64,000 nt of DNA from positions 62,001 through 126,000 of the forward strand of contig NZ_JAQSDO010000020.1 in the NCBI RefSeq assembly GCF_029945965.1. The letters are read 5' to 3'. The position numbers and the translations under genes are program-made. Under the pieces are notes generated by a model, which saw nothing but the letters and a program-made list of their open reading frames with translations, did not search any database and was not told the origin of the DNA. Positions 43,235-50,361 of this stretch are shown piece by piece. How positions within the stretch are numbered: position 1 is the first letter of the stretch; the number at the start of each line of letters is the position of its first letter. Source of the DNA: Thermomonas sp. GTDB taxonomy: Bacteria > Pseudomonadota > Gammaproteobacteria > Xanthomonadales > Xanthomonadaceae.

Positions 43235-43672
43235 ATGTCCATGATTCGCACCCTTGCTGTCTTTGCCACGCTCTCGCTGGTCGGTTGCGATGAGGGCAAG
43301 CGGCCCGTCGTACCCGCGAAAGCCGGTGCAGGCGCCAGCACACTGACCAATGGGATGGAATTCAGCGGCGAACGCGACTGCGTGGACTGCGACGGCATCG
43401 AGTCCTGGTTGCGGCTGGAGCAGGCCGGCAAGGCGCGGCGCTATCGCATGGTCGAGGTCTACTATGGCCAGGATCATGAACGTCGCTTCGAGGACACCGG
43501 CGAGTGGAGCACCCAGGGCGAACTGCTTCGCCTGCGCTCCAGCCATGGCGGCGAGCGCGTGTATGCACGCATTGAAGACGGCTACCTGCAGGCGCGCGGC
43601 GCGCACGGTCAGCGCATTCCCTCGGCCGAAGACGATGTACTGGAACCGGCGCGCTTCGACAGCACACATTGA
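43235..43672 (+). CDS. NlpE N-terminal-like lipoprotein
   Basis: A 145-residue predicted lipoprotein: signal SMIRTLAVFATLSLVGC with Cys about 18, then a domain with ERDCVDCDGIESWLRLEQ that matches the CxxCxGI motif of the copper-associated NlpE N-terminal domain, followed by RYRMVEVYYGQDHERRFEDTGEWS. NlpE senses surface contact and copper at the outer membrane of enterics. This copy lacks the C-terminal OB domain, as many non-enteric versions do. Confidence 0.8.
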   Translation: MSMIRTLAVFATLSLVGCDEGKRPVVPAKAGAGASTLTNGMEFSGERDCVDCDGIESWLRLEQAGKARRYRMVEVYYGQDHERRFEDTGEWSTQGELLRLRSSHGGERVYARIEDGYLQARGAHGQRIPSAEDDVLEPARFDSTH

Positions 43673-43685
43673 GCACTGACATTCC

Positions 43686-44201
43686 ATGGGCAATCCCGCA
43701 ACCGATGTCCGCATCGCCAGTTTCGATCCACGCTGGCGCGAGGATTTCGCCAGCCTCAATATCGAGTGGCTGCAGCGCTGGTTCGTGGTTGAGCCACATG
43801 ACCGCGAAGTGCTGGGTAACCCGGAGCAGTACATCCTGGCTGATGGCGGCCACATCCTGTTTGCGGTCGCTGCCGATGGCCAAGCGCTCGGCACCGTCGC
43901 GCTGAAACATGATGGCGACGGCGTGTATGAACTCACCAAGATGGCGGTCACGCCTGATGCGCGCGGGCAGGGCATTGGCCGCTTGCTGATGGATGCCGCG
44001 CTGGCGTTATATCGCACGCTCGACGGACGCGAGCTGTACCTGGAATCCAGCAGTCCGCTGACGAATGCAATCGCGATGTACGAACGTAGCGGCTTCCGCC
44101 ACCATCCCGCGCCGCGAGCGGGATCGCATTACGCGCGTGCCGATGTGCACATGATCTGGGAATCTTGGGCGAACATGCCTGCGCAAGATTGCGCAAGATA
44201 A
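43686..44201 (+). CDS. GNAT family N-acetyltransferase
   Basis: A 171-residue acyltransferase with acetyl-CoA motif A in YELTKMAVTPDARGQGIGRLLMDAALAL and motif B in TNAIAMYERSGFRHHP. Target substrate is unknown. It begins 13 bases after the NlpE-like gene ends and may share its transcript. The C-terminus carries an extra Trp/Cys tail. Confidence 0.9.
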   Translation: MGNPATDVRIASFDPRWREDFASLNIEWLQRWFVVEPHDREVLGNPEQYILADGGHILFAVAADGQALGTVALKHDGDGVYELTKMAVTPDARGQGIGRLLMDAALALYRTLDGRELYLESSSPLTNAIAMYERSGFRHHPAPRAGSHYARADVHMIWESWANMPAQDCAR

Positions 44202-44283
44202 CAGCCACGCACGTTAGAGTGAATATTGATTAACGGGTGGCTTGCCGGGCCCGGACATCGTGATTTGAAACCAGGAGAAGTGA

Positions 44284-45171
44284 GTGATCGATTTGACAGG
44301 TCGCGTGGCGATCGTGACGGGGGCGGGCGGAGGCCTGGGGCGTTTGCATGCGCTGCTGCTGGCGCAGCGCGGTGCCAAGGTGGTGGTCAACGACCTTGGC
44401 GAAGCGGCCAATGCAGTGGTTGCGGAGATCGTCGCGGCAGGAGGCCAGGCGCGCGCGGCCATCTGTTCAGTCACCGATGCCGAAGCCGTGCAGGCCATGG
44501 TTGACGGCGTGCTGGCGGATTGGGGACGCATCGATATCCTGGTCAACAACGCCGGCATCCTGCGCGACAAATCATTCGCCAAAATGAGTCTGGCCGATTT
44601 CCGGGTTGTGGTCGATGTGCATCTGATGGGCTCGGTGCATTGCACCAAGGCCGTGTGGGATTCGATGCGCGAACGTGGTTACGGCCGCATCGTGATGACT
44701 ACGTCGTCGTCGGGCCTGTATGGCAACTTCGGCCAGGCCAACTATGGCGCCGCCAAGATGGCGCTGGTCGGGCTGATGCAGACGCTGGCGATCGAGGGCG
44801 CGAAATACGATATCCGGGTGAATTGCCTGGCGCCCACCGCGGCGACGCAGATGATGGAAGGCATTTTGCCAGCCGGACAACTGGCGCTGCTGCTCCCCGA
44901 GCTGGTTAGTCCGGCGGTACTCGCGCTGGTGTCCGAACAAGCACCGACCCGCGCGATCCTGTGTGCCGGCGCAGGGGGTTTCGAATTGGCGCAGGTAACG
45001 CTCACGCAAGGCGTGTTCCTGCCGGGCGATGCACCATCGGCGGAAGACCTGCTGGCGCAATGGGCGCAGCTTGCGAATCGCGATGGCGAGATGGTGCCGC
45101 CGCAGGGCTTCGACCAAGCCCGCCACGAACTATGCAAGGCCGGGTTCGATTTCGCTGGCGCGGCGGCTTAA
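44284..45171 (+). CDS. SDR-family oxidoreductase (MFE-2/hydroxyacyl dehydrogenase-like)
   Basis: A 295-residue NAD(P)-dependent enzyme. The Rossmann motif VTGAGGGLGR, NNAG (VNNAGILRD) and the active-site pattern Ser (TTSSSG), Tyr-x-x-x-Lys (YGAAK) are intact. The closest general match is the dehydrogenase part of peroxisomal multifunctional enzyme 2, which acts on 3-hydroxyacyl-CoA. GTG 44284 has AGGAG five bases upstream. It converges with prpF; their stop codons overlap in TTAA. Confidence 0.9.
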   Translation: MIDLTGRVAIVTGAGGGLGRLHALLLAQRGAKVVVNDLGEAANAVVAEIVAAGGQARAAICSVTDAEAVQAMVDGVLADWGRIDILVNNAGILRDKSFAKMSLADFRVVVDVHLMGSVHCTKAVWDSMRERGYGRIVMTTSSSGLYGNFGQANYGAAKMALVGLMQTLAIEGAKYDIRVNCLAPTAATQMMEGILPAGQLALLLPELVSPAVLALVSEQAPTRAILCAGAGGFELAQVTLTQGVFLPGDAPSAEDLLAQWAQLANRDGEMVPPQGFDQARHELCKAGFDFAGAAA

Positions 45172-46403
45172 GCGTCGCCCAGCTGTTCTAGTGGCACCCG
45201 CACCGTGCCTTCCATCAGCACGCGTGCAGAACGCGACATCACCGCCTTGGTGACCTGCCACTGACCATCGGCTTGGTCGGCAGCAGCGCCGACACGCAAC
45301 GTGCCAGACGGATGGCCGAAGCACACCGCATCGGGGCTCTTGCCAGCGGAAGCGCCGCTGCCCGCCGCAAGATTCACCAAGGTGCCGGGAATTGCCGCCG
45401 CTGTGGCAATCGCCACTGATGCCGTGCCCATCATCGCGTGATGTAATTTGCCCATCGACATCGCGCGCACGCGCAGGTCGATGTCATTAGCGCTGACCTG
45501 CTTGCCGGCGGATGACACGTAGTCGGCAGGTGGCGCGACGAAGGCGACCTTCGGTGTGTGCTGGCGCGTTGCCGCTTGCGACACATCGCCGATCAGCCCC
45601 ATGCGCACCGCGCCATGCGCGCGGATCGCCTCGAACATGGCAAGACGATCAGGGCTGTCGTTGATCGCACTCTGAAGCTCGCTGCCCGTGCAACCGATGT
45701 CGGCTGCATTGACGAAAATTGTCGGGATGCCGGCATTGATCATTGTCGCCTTCAACGTGCCGACACCGGGCACATCAAGGTCATCGACCAGGTTGCCGGT
45801 CGGAAACAATGCACCCTCGCCATCGTCGGCAGGAGCAATGAATTCAAGAACGATTTCCGCCGCCGGGAAGGTCACGCCGTCCAGCTCGAAATCGCCGGTT
45901 TCCTGCACCTCGCCGTTTGTGATCGGCACATGGGAAACAATCGTCTTGCCGATGTTGGCCTGCCAGATCCGCACCGTGCAGATACCGCCGCGCGGCACCC
46001 GCGCAGGATCAATCATCCCGTTGGCAATCGCGAACGGTCCGACCGCCGAACTCAGGTTGCCGCAGTTGCCGCTCCAGTCCACGAACGCGCTGTCGATGCT
46101 GACCTGCCCGTACAGGTAATCCACATCGTGATCGGCCACGGCCGATTTCGAAATGATCACGCACTTGCTTGTGCTCGATGTCGCCCCGCCCATGCCATCG
46201 GTGTGTTTGCCGTACGGGTCTGGCGAACCAATGACGCGCATCAACAACGCATCGCGCGCCGCGCCCGGTACTTGTGCGTCGACAGGCAAATCTTCAAGGC
46301 GAAAGAACACGCCTTTCGACGTGCCGCCACGCATGTAGGTGGCGGGGACACTTATTTGAGGGGCGTGGAGTTGAGGAGCGTGGCGTTGGGTGGTCTGGGT
46401 CAT
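45168..46403 (-). CDS. prpF: 2-methylaconitate cis-trans isomerase PrpF
   Basis: A 411-residue protein of the PrpF/diaminopimelate-epimerase-like fold. PATYMRGGTSKGVFFRLEDLP at the start and WSGNCGNLSSAVGPFAI contain the family's Lys/Cys catalytic residues. It isomerises 2-methyl-trans-aconitate after AcnD in the methylcitrate cycle for propionyl-CoA. Its ATG overlaps the stop codon of a RelE/ParE toxin gene by four bases, so its translation seems coupled to the toxin cistron. AcnD is 6 kb upstream on the same strand. Confidence 0.93.
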   Translation of the reverse strand: MTQTTQRHAPQLHAPQISVPATYMRGGTSKGVFFRLEDLPVDAQVPGAARDALLMRVIGSPDPYGKHTDGMGGATSSTSKCVIISKSAVADHDVDYLYGQVSIDSAFVDWSGNCGNLSSAVGPFAIANGMIDPARVPRGGICTVRIWQANIGKTIVSHVPITNGEVQETGDFELDGVTFPAAEIVLEFIAPADDGEGALFPTGNLVDDLDVPGVGTLKATMINAGIPTIFVNAADIGCTGSELQSAINDSPDRLAMFEAIRAHGAVRMGLIGDVSQAATRQHTPKVAFVAPPADYVSSAGKQVSANDIDLRVRAMSMGKLHHAMMGTASVAIATAAAIPGTLVNLAAGSGASAGKSPDAVCFGHPSGTLRVGAAADQADGQWQVTKAVMSRSARVLMEGTVRVPLEQLGDA

Positions 46404-46738
46404 TGCGGATTTCCTTCCAGAAGACGGCGCAAGAGCAGTGCCTGCAGGTCGCGACGCACGTCGCAGACAATATGCACGTAGGCGGTTTCGCCGCGTATTT
46501 CGTAAATGATGCGATTCATTCCGGCCAGCACCTGCCCGTACTGGACCAGGTTCAGCGCTGTTAGCTCGTCTGGCAGCTTGCCGGCCTGCGGATGCGTGGG
46601 GATGCATTCCACCGCGCGTTTGATGGCGCGATAACTGTTCTGCCAGGCGGCCGCGCCGAAGCTCCGGCGCAGGTAGTGCCGCAAGTCGCGCAGGTCCGCT
46701 TCTGCCCCCTGCAGGATGACCACGCGCACGGTGGTCAT
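46400..46738 (-). CDS. RelE/ParE-family toxin
   Basis: A 112-residue basic protein with AEADLRDLRHYLRRSFG and VLAGMNRIIYEIRGETAYVHIVCDVRRDLQALL, the ParE/RelE barrel pattern with a conserved C-terminal Arg region. Such toxins cut mRNA or inhibit gyrase; without the missing catalytic comparison the target is unknown. It overlaps the antitoxin stop by four bases upstream and prpF start by four bases downstream. All three are in one row of overlaps. Confidence 0.88.
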   Translation of the reverse strand: MTTVRVVILQGAEADLRDLRHYLRRSFGAAAWQNSYRAIKRAVECIPTHPQAGKLPDELTALNLVQYGQVLAGMNRIIYEIRGETAYVHIVCDVRRDLQALLLRRLLEGNPQ

Positions 46739-47004
46739 TCCCCATCGGCCTCCAGCGCCGCGAACACCGCGTCGGCGGGTGTGAACTGCCCGGCTTCAAT
46801 CTGGCGGTTGCCCAGTGCCAGCAGCTTGAGCAGGGCCAGGGTCTGTTCCTGCTGCTCCCAGGCCTCCACGCCCATCACCACCAGCCGTGCCTCGCCGTTC
46901 TGGGTGATGAGCATCGGCTCGCGTGTGTCCGCCAGCGTGGCGGCAATCTCGGCTGCATGGTTTTTCAGGTAGCTGATTGGCTTGACGTGGGTTGAGTACT
47001 TCAT
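46735..47004 (-). CDS. Phd/YefM-family antitoxin
   Basis: An 89-residue protein: STHVKPISYLKNHAAEIAATLADTREPMLITQNGEARLVVMG is the Phd/YefM N-terminal DNA-binding fold; the C-terminal half is the toxin-wrapping segment. It should neutralise the RelE/ParE toxin and repress the pair. Overlap with the toxin is four bases. The gene follows a truncated RhuM gene. Confidence 0.9.
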   Translation of the reverse strand: MKYSTHVKPISYLKNHAAEIAATLADTREPMLITQNGEARLVVMGVEAWEQQEQTLALLKLLALGNRQIEAGQFTPADAVFAALEADGE

Positions 47005-47087
47005 TGCTACGCACCTTCCGAAAGGGGAAGAATTCTGGCCGAATTATTCCATCGTGGGGGGGCAGCGGCAAGCAGCCGGGCGGCGGC

Positions 47088-47444
47088 TCATGCCACGTGC
47101 ACCTGATCGCAGCGCAACTTCTTCGCTTCGGTCTGGGTGGCACGGAATGCGAGGATCATGTCGAGGTTGTAATACTCCAGCGGGCGCTGAACCTGGCGCT
47201 TGCCTTCCTGGCGAACTGTCAAGGATTGCTTGACAGTTGCTTCGGGCCTCAGCTCGCTCTCCGCATGAATGTTCCGGACGTGCAGACTGATGTTCTGCTT
47301 GGTGGTCTGGTACAGCTCAGCGATCTGCGCCTGGGTCAGCCAAACGGTCTCGCCCGCCAGCAACACGCGAATGCCGCCCGCGTCGTTTGCAGCCGGATAG
47401 ATCAGCAGTTCATCTGTGCTGCCTGTGCTTACGTACTTGCTCAT
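47088..47444 (-). pseudogene. Truncated RhuM-family gene
   Basis: The 118-residue product matches only the N-terminal region of RhuM virulence proteins, with VWLTQAQIAELYQTTKQNISLHVRNI and PLEYYNLDMILA. Intact members continue with VGYRV...RGTQFR and about 200 more residues; here the sequence switches to unrelated residues and stops. The start overlaps the HEPN remnant stop (ATGA). It is a remnant, though a short product could still be made. Confidence 0.75.
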
Positions 47445-47545
47445 GCCAGCAAACCTTTCAACAGGTTGATGATTTCATTGTTGTCCGGCAGTTCGGCCGC
47501 AAGTGGCTTGCCGGGTCCGGCCAGATTCTCAAGCGGAGAGGTCAT
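47441..47545 (-). pseudogene. N-terminal remnant of a HEPN-domain toxin gene
   Basis: A 34-codon reading frame, too short for routine calling: it opens with TSPLENLAGPGKPLAAELP, the usual opening of small HEPN proteins placed after an MNT nucleotidyltransferase. It overlaps the end of that gene by 17 bases, then departs after about 20 residues into an unrelated end and stops, so the HEPN partner is lost. Confidence 0.55.
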
Positions 47546-48146
47546 GCTCACCCCCGATCAGCCAGATTCGTGGCTGTGCCAGCACGCGGGTCATGAAGCT
47601 GTTGCCCGCCTCGATCCGCTTGCGCAGTTCGACCTTTATGTAAAGCATTGGGTTGATCGGGCGGCCCAGTGATTCGATGGCCGGGTGCAACGCTGCGATT
47701 GCATCGGCGTAGGTCAACGTGTCGGAGGCCAGCATCAGGTCGATGTCGCTGGCGGCGGTATCGCTGCCCTTTGCGATGGAGCCGTAAACGAACGCGGCAT
47801 CGATCCACGCTGCAAGCGGCGCCGCCAAGCCGAAGGTCTTGCGCACGATGGCGGCCAGTTCTTCATGGATGGGGCTTTCGGGATTGGCGCGATAGCGCTT
47901 CTGGTTGCCCACTTTTTCCATCGTCAGCAGGCCGCTGCCGGCCAGGCGCGCCACTTCACGTTGGACGCCGCCACTACCGGGGCCCGTGGTCTGGATCAGC
48001 TCGCGAACGCTGTAGCTACGGCCTGGTTGTCCGAACAAGCAGCCCAGCACGCGCTGCTGGGTGGCGGTGAACAGGGCATCGGACAGGTTGGCGCTGGCGT
48101 AGAGCGCGGCTGCCTCGCTGATTCGATTGGTTTGTTGCGTACCCAT
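47529..48146 (-). CDS. MNT-type nucleotidyltransferase with winged-helix N-terminus
   Basis: A 205-residue protein. Residues 30-100 form a wHTH (TQQRVLGCLFGQ, GPGSGGVQREVARL), and the nucleotidyltransferase motif is FVYGSIAKGSDTAASDIDLML with the GS and paired Asp of minimal nucleotidyltransferases. In MNT/HEPN pairs the MNT protein is the antitoxin, adenylylating the HEPN RNase. Here the HEPN gene is only a fragment, so this is an orphan antitoxin. ATG 48146 lies inside a long inverted repeat. Confidence 0.85.
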   Translation of the reverse strand: MGTQQTNRISEAAALYASANLSDALFTATQQRVLGCLFGQPGRSYSVRELIQTTGPGSGGVQREVARLAGSGLLTMEKVGNQKRYRANPESPIHEELAAIVRKTFGLAAPLAAWIDAAFVYGSIAKGSDTAASDIDLMLASDTLTYADAIAALHPAIESLGRPINPMLYIKVELRKRIEAGNSFMTRVLAQPRIWLIGGEHDLSA

Positions 48147-48176
48147 AACGGGCACGACAGTGCCTTTATTGGGTAC
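48139..48176. promoter_or_regulatory. Inverted repeat at the MNT gene start
   Basis: Two 17-base arms around GACA match at 13 of 17 positions (GTACCCATAACGGGCAC on the plus strand against the complement of GTGCCTTTATTGGGTAC). It covers the start codon of the MNT gene, so the wHTH protein may autoregulate here. Confidence 0.45.
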
Positions 48177-48197
48177 TGGCAAGCATCGAAACAGCGC

Positions 48198-48515
48198 TCA
48201 CTTGGCCTCTTCCATCCACGCCGGAATATCGCGATGCGCGTGTAGCACGCGCCAGATGTCCATGTGCGTGGCACGCTCGACGTAGAACACCAGATACGGG
48301 AAACCCTTGATCGGCCAGAAGCGGAGTTCTCCTATCTTCACCAGGGTGGCGTAGCGAGTGGCACCTGCGCCCGGATGTCGTTCGATGAAATCCTTGGTGG
48401 CATCCAGCGCATCGACAATGGACAGTTCCAAGGCCTTCCCGCCTTGGTCCGCGAGCCAGGTCGCGGCCTCATCCAAGTCGCGTCGTGCTTGTGGATGCCA
48501 GTGGGAAGGCTTCAC
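48198..48515 (-). CDS. ParE-family toxin
   Basis: A 105-residue protein with WHPQARRDLDEAATWLADQGG and ATLVKIGELRFWPIKGFPYLVFYVERATHMDIWRVLHAHRDIP, the ParE/RelE plasmid-stabilisation pattern. ParE poisons DNA gyrase. It overlaps the antitoxin by four bases. A palindromic operator precedes the pair. Confidence 0.92.
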   Translation of the reverse strand: MKPSHWHPQARRDLDEAATWLADQGGKALELSIVDALDATKDFIERHPGAGATRYATLVKIGELRFWPIKGFPYLVFYVERATHMDIWRVLHAHRDIPAWMEEAK

Positions 48516-48751
48516 TGGCTTGTGCGTTTTTTCGCGCGTTGGCGCATCCGGTCGAAAAATTCAGGCTCCATAGGTGTTGCTGGCCCGGAATTGAACCCCT
48601 CCAGCAGCATCGCCCGCAGTTTCTCCACGTCGCGCTGTCTGCGAATCAGCTCACGCAGGTATTCGCTACTGGAACCGTAGCCGCCCTCGGCGACCTGGGC
48701 ATCAACGAAACCCTTGAGTTCGTCGGGAAGAGAGATATTCATCGTGGCCAT
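48512..48751 (-). CDS. ParD-family antitoxin (ribbon-helix-helix)
   Basis: A 79-residue protein with TMNISLPDELKGFVDAQVAEGGYGSSSEYLRELIRRQ, the RHH/CopG N-terminus of ParD, and a C-terminal ParE-binding segment. It represses its operon by binding the palindrome upstream. ATG 48751 has AGGAG five bases upstream, and that ribosome site is part of the palindrome. Confidence 0.92.
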   Translation of the reverse strand: MATMNISLPDELKGFVDAQVAEGGYGSSSEYLRELIRRQRDVEKLRAMLLEGFNSGPATPMEPEFFDRMRQRAKKRTSQ

Positions 48752-48756
48752 GGCGG

Positions 48757-48783
48757 CTCCTATGGCAAAAATTGCCATAGGAG
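48757..48783. promoter_or_regulatory. parDE operator, perfect 12-bp arm palindrome
   Basis: CTCCTATGGCAA-AAA-TTGCCATAGGAG is perfect. It lies just ahead of the ParD start and contains the AGGAG ribosome site of that gene in its near arm. Confidence 0.75.
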
Positions 48784-48831
48784 TGTCTCGCTGGGGTAAT
48801 GCCTTTGCAAGCGCCGCTTTGGTGCGTCGCT

Positions 48832-50283
48832 TCAGACCGCGAACAAATCCATGAACTCATGCACTGGCATAGCTTCCAGCGTGGTCTGGTCCATTGAGGC
48901 AGCCAGGATGCGTTGCTGTTGCACCGGATTGAAGCGCCTCGCCAGGTTTGTACGGAACTTGGCTTCCAGCAGCGGGATGCCTTCGGCGCGGCGGCGACGG
49001 TGGCCAATGGGATATTCCACCAACACCTCATCGAGCGTGGTGCTGTCATTGAAGGTCACGGTAAGGCCATTCGCAATTGAGCGCTTGTCAGGGTCGTGAT
49101 AGTCGGCGGTGAATTGCGGGTCTTCCACGCAGCGGATCTTTGCGCGCAGGGTATCGATGCGAGGATCGGCGGCGACGCTGTTTTCGTAGTCGGCGGCAGT
49201 CAGGTGACCGAAGATCAGCGGCACCGCCACCATGTACTGGATGCAATGATCGCGGTCGGCCGGATTGTCCAGCGGGCCATGCTTGTCGATGATGCGCATG
49301 CACGCGGCCTGGGTGCGGATGCTGATCTTCTCGATGTCATCCACGTTGCGCCCAAGTTCCTGCAGTGTGTGATGCAGGGTCATCGCCGCTTCCACCCCGC
49401 TTTGCGCGTGGAACTCGGCCGGGAAGCTGATCTTGAACAGCACGTTTTCGATGACGTAGCTGCCGTAGCTGCGTTCGAAGCGGAATGCGCGGCCCTGGAA
49501 GGACACATCGTAAAAGCCCCACGCCGGCGCAGTGAGCGCGCCCGGATAGCCCATCTCTCCGGTCTGCGCAATCAGCGCCAGCCGAACTGCGCGGCTGGTC
49601 GCATCGCCAGCGGCCCAGCTCTTGCGTGAGCCTGTATTGGGCGCGTGCCGGTAGGTACGCAGGCTCTGGCCATCGACGAATACCTGTGACAGCGCGGCCA
49701 GCGACTGTTCGCGGCTCAGTCCAAGCAACTGGCAGACCACGGCGGTGGAGGCCAGCTTGACCAGCGCCACGTGATCCAGACCAACCTGATTGAAGGAATT
49801 CTTCAGCGCCATCACGCCCTGGATTTCGTGCGCCTTGATCACGCAGGCCAGCACGTCGCGCATCGTCAATGGCGGTTGGCCTGTGGATGCTGCGTTGCGA
49901 CTGCGCCAGTCGGCAACGGCCAGGATGCCGCCGAGATTGTCGGACGGGTGGCCCCATTCGGCGGCCAGCCAGGTGTCGTTGAAATCCAGCCAGCGGATCA
50001 TCGCGCCGATGTCGAACGCGGCCTTGACCGGGTCGAGCTGGAAGTTAGTGCCAGGTACCCGCGCGCCATTTTCAAGCGTGGCGCCGGGGACCAGCGGGCC
50101 CAGCAGTTTGCGGCAGGCGGGATATTCCAGCGCTTCCATCGCGCAACCCAGCGAATCGATCAGTACATGTCGTGCGGTATACCAGGCCAGCTCTGAAGCG
50201 GGCTCGTAGTCGCGCACGTAATCGGCGATGTCGACCAGAACCTGATCCCAGTCTGGGCGGGTGTTGTCGTCAAGCGAGGTCAT
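48832..50283 (-). CDS. prpD: 2-methylcitrate dehydratase PrpD
   Basis: A 483-residue MmgE/PrpD-family enzyme. MIRWLDFNDTWLAAEWGHPSDNLGGILA and SFNQVGLDHVALVKLASTAV are family landmarks. It dehydrates 2-methylcitrate to 2-methyl-cis-aconitate. Genomes with AcnD/PrpF often lack PrpD; here both routes coexist. ATG 50283 has AGGA upstream. It is separated from acnD by a GGDEF gene and from prpF by the toxin-antitoxin cluster. Confidence 0.92.
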   Translation of the reverse strand: MTSLDDNTRPDWDQVLVDIADYVRDYEPASELAWYTARHVLIDSLGCAMEALEYPACRKLLGPLVPGATLENGARVPGTNFQLDPVKAAFDIGAMIRWLDFNDTWLAAEWGHPSDNLGGILAVADWRSRNAASTGQPPLTMRDVLACVIKAHEIQGVMALKNSFNQVGLDHVALVKLASTAVVCQLLGLSREQSLAALSQVFVDGQSLRTYRHAPNTGSRKSWAAGDATSRAVRLALIAQTGEMGYPGALTAPAWGFYDVSFQGRAFRFERSYGSYVIENVLFKISFPAEFHAQSGVEAAMTLHHTLQELGRNVDDIEKISIRTQAACMRIIDKHGPLDNPADRDHCIQYMVAVPLIFGHLTAADYENSVAADPRIDTLRAKIRCVEDPQFTADYHDPDKRSIANGLTVTFNDSTTLDEVLVEYPIGHRRRRAEGIPLLEAKFRTNLARRFNPVQQQRILAASMDQTTLEAMPVHEFMDLFAV

Positions 50284-50361
50284 CCCGGTCTTCCTGCCGT
50301 CGCGTGGTGAGTGTTCATGCATCCTGCGCCACGGCACGCACAGGATGGATGAAGACGGCGG

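Noticed and set aside
46404-46799. N-terminal extension of PrpF
   Set aside because: The frame is open further upstream, but this part overlaps the RelE-like toxin gene and is unlike PrpF.
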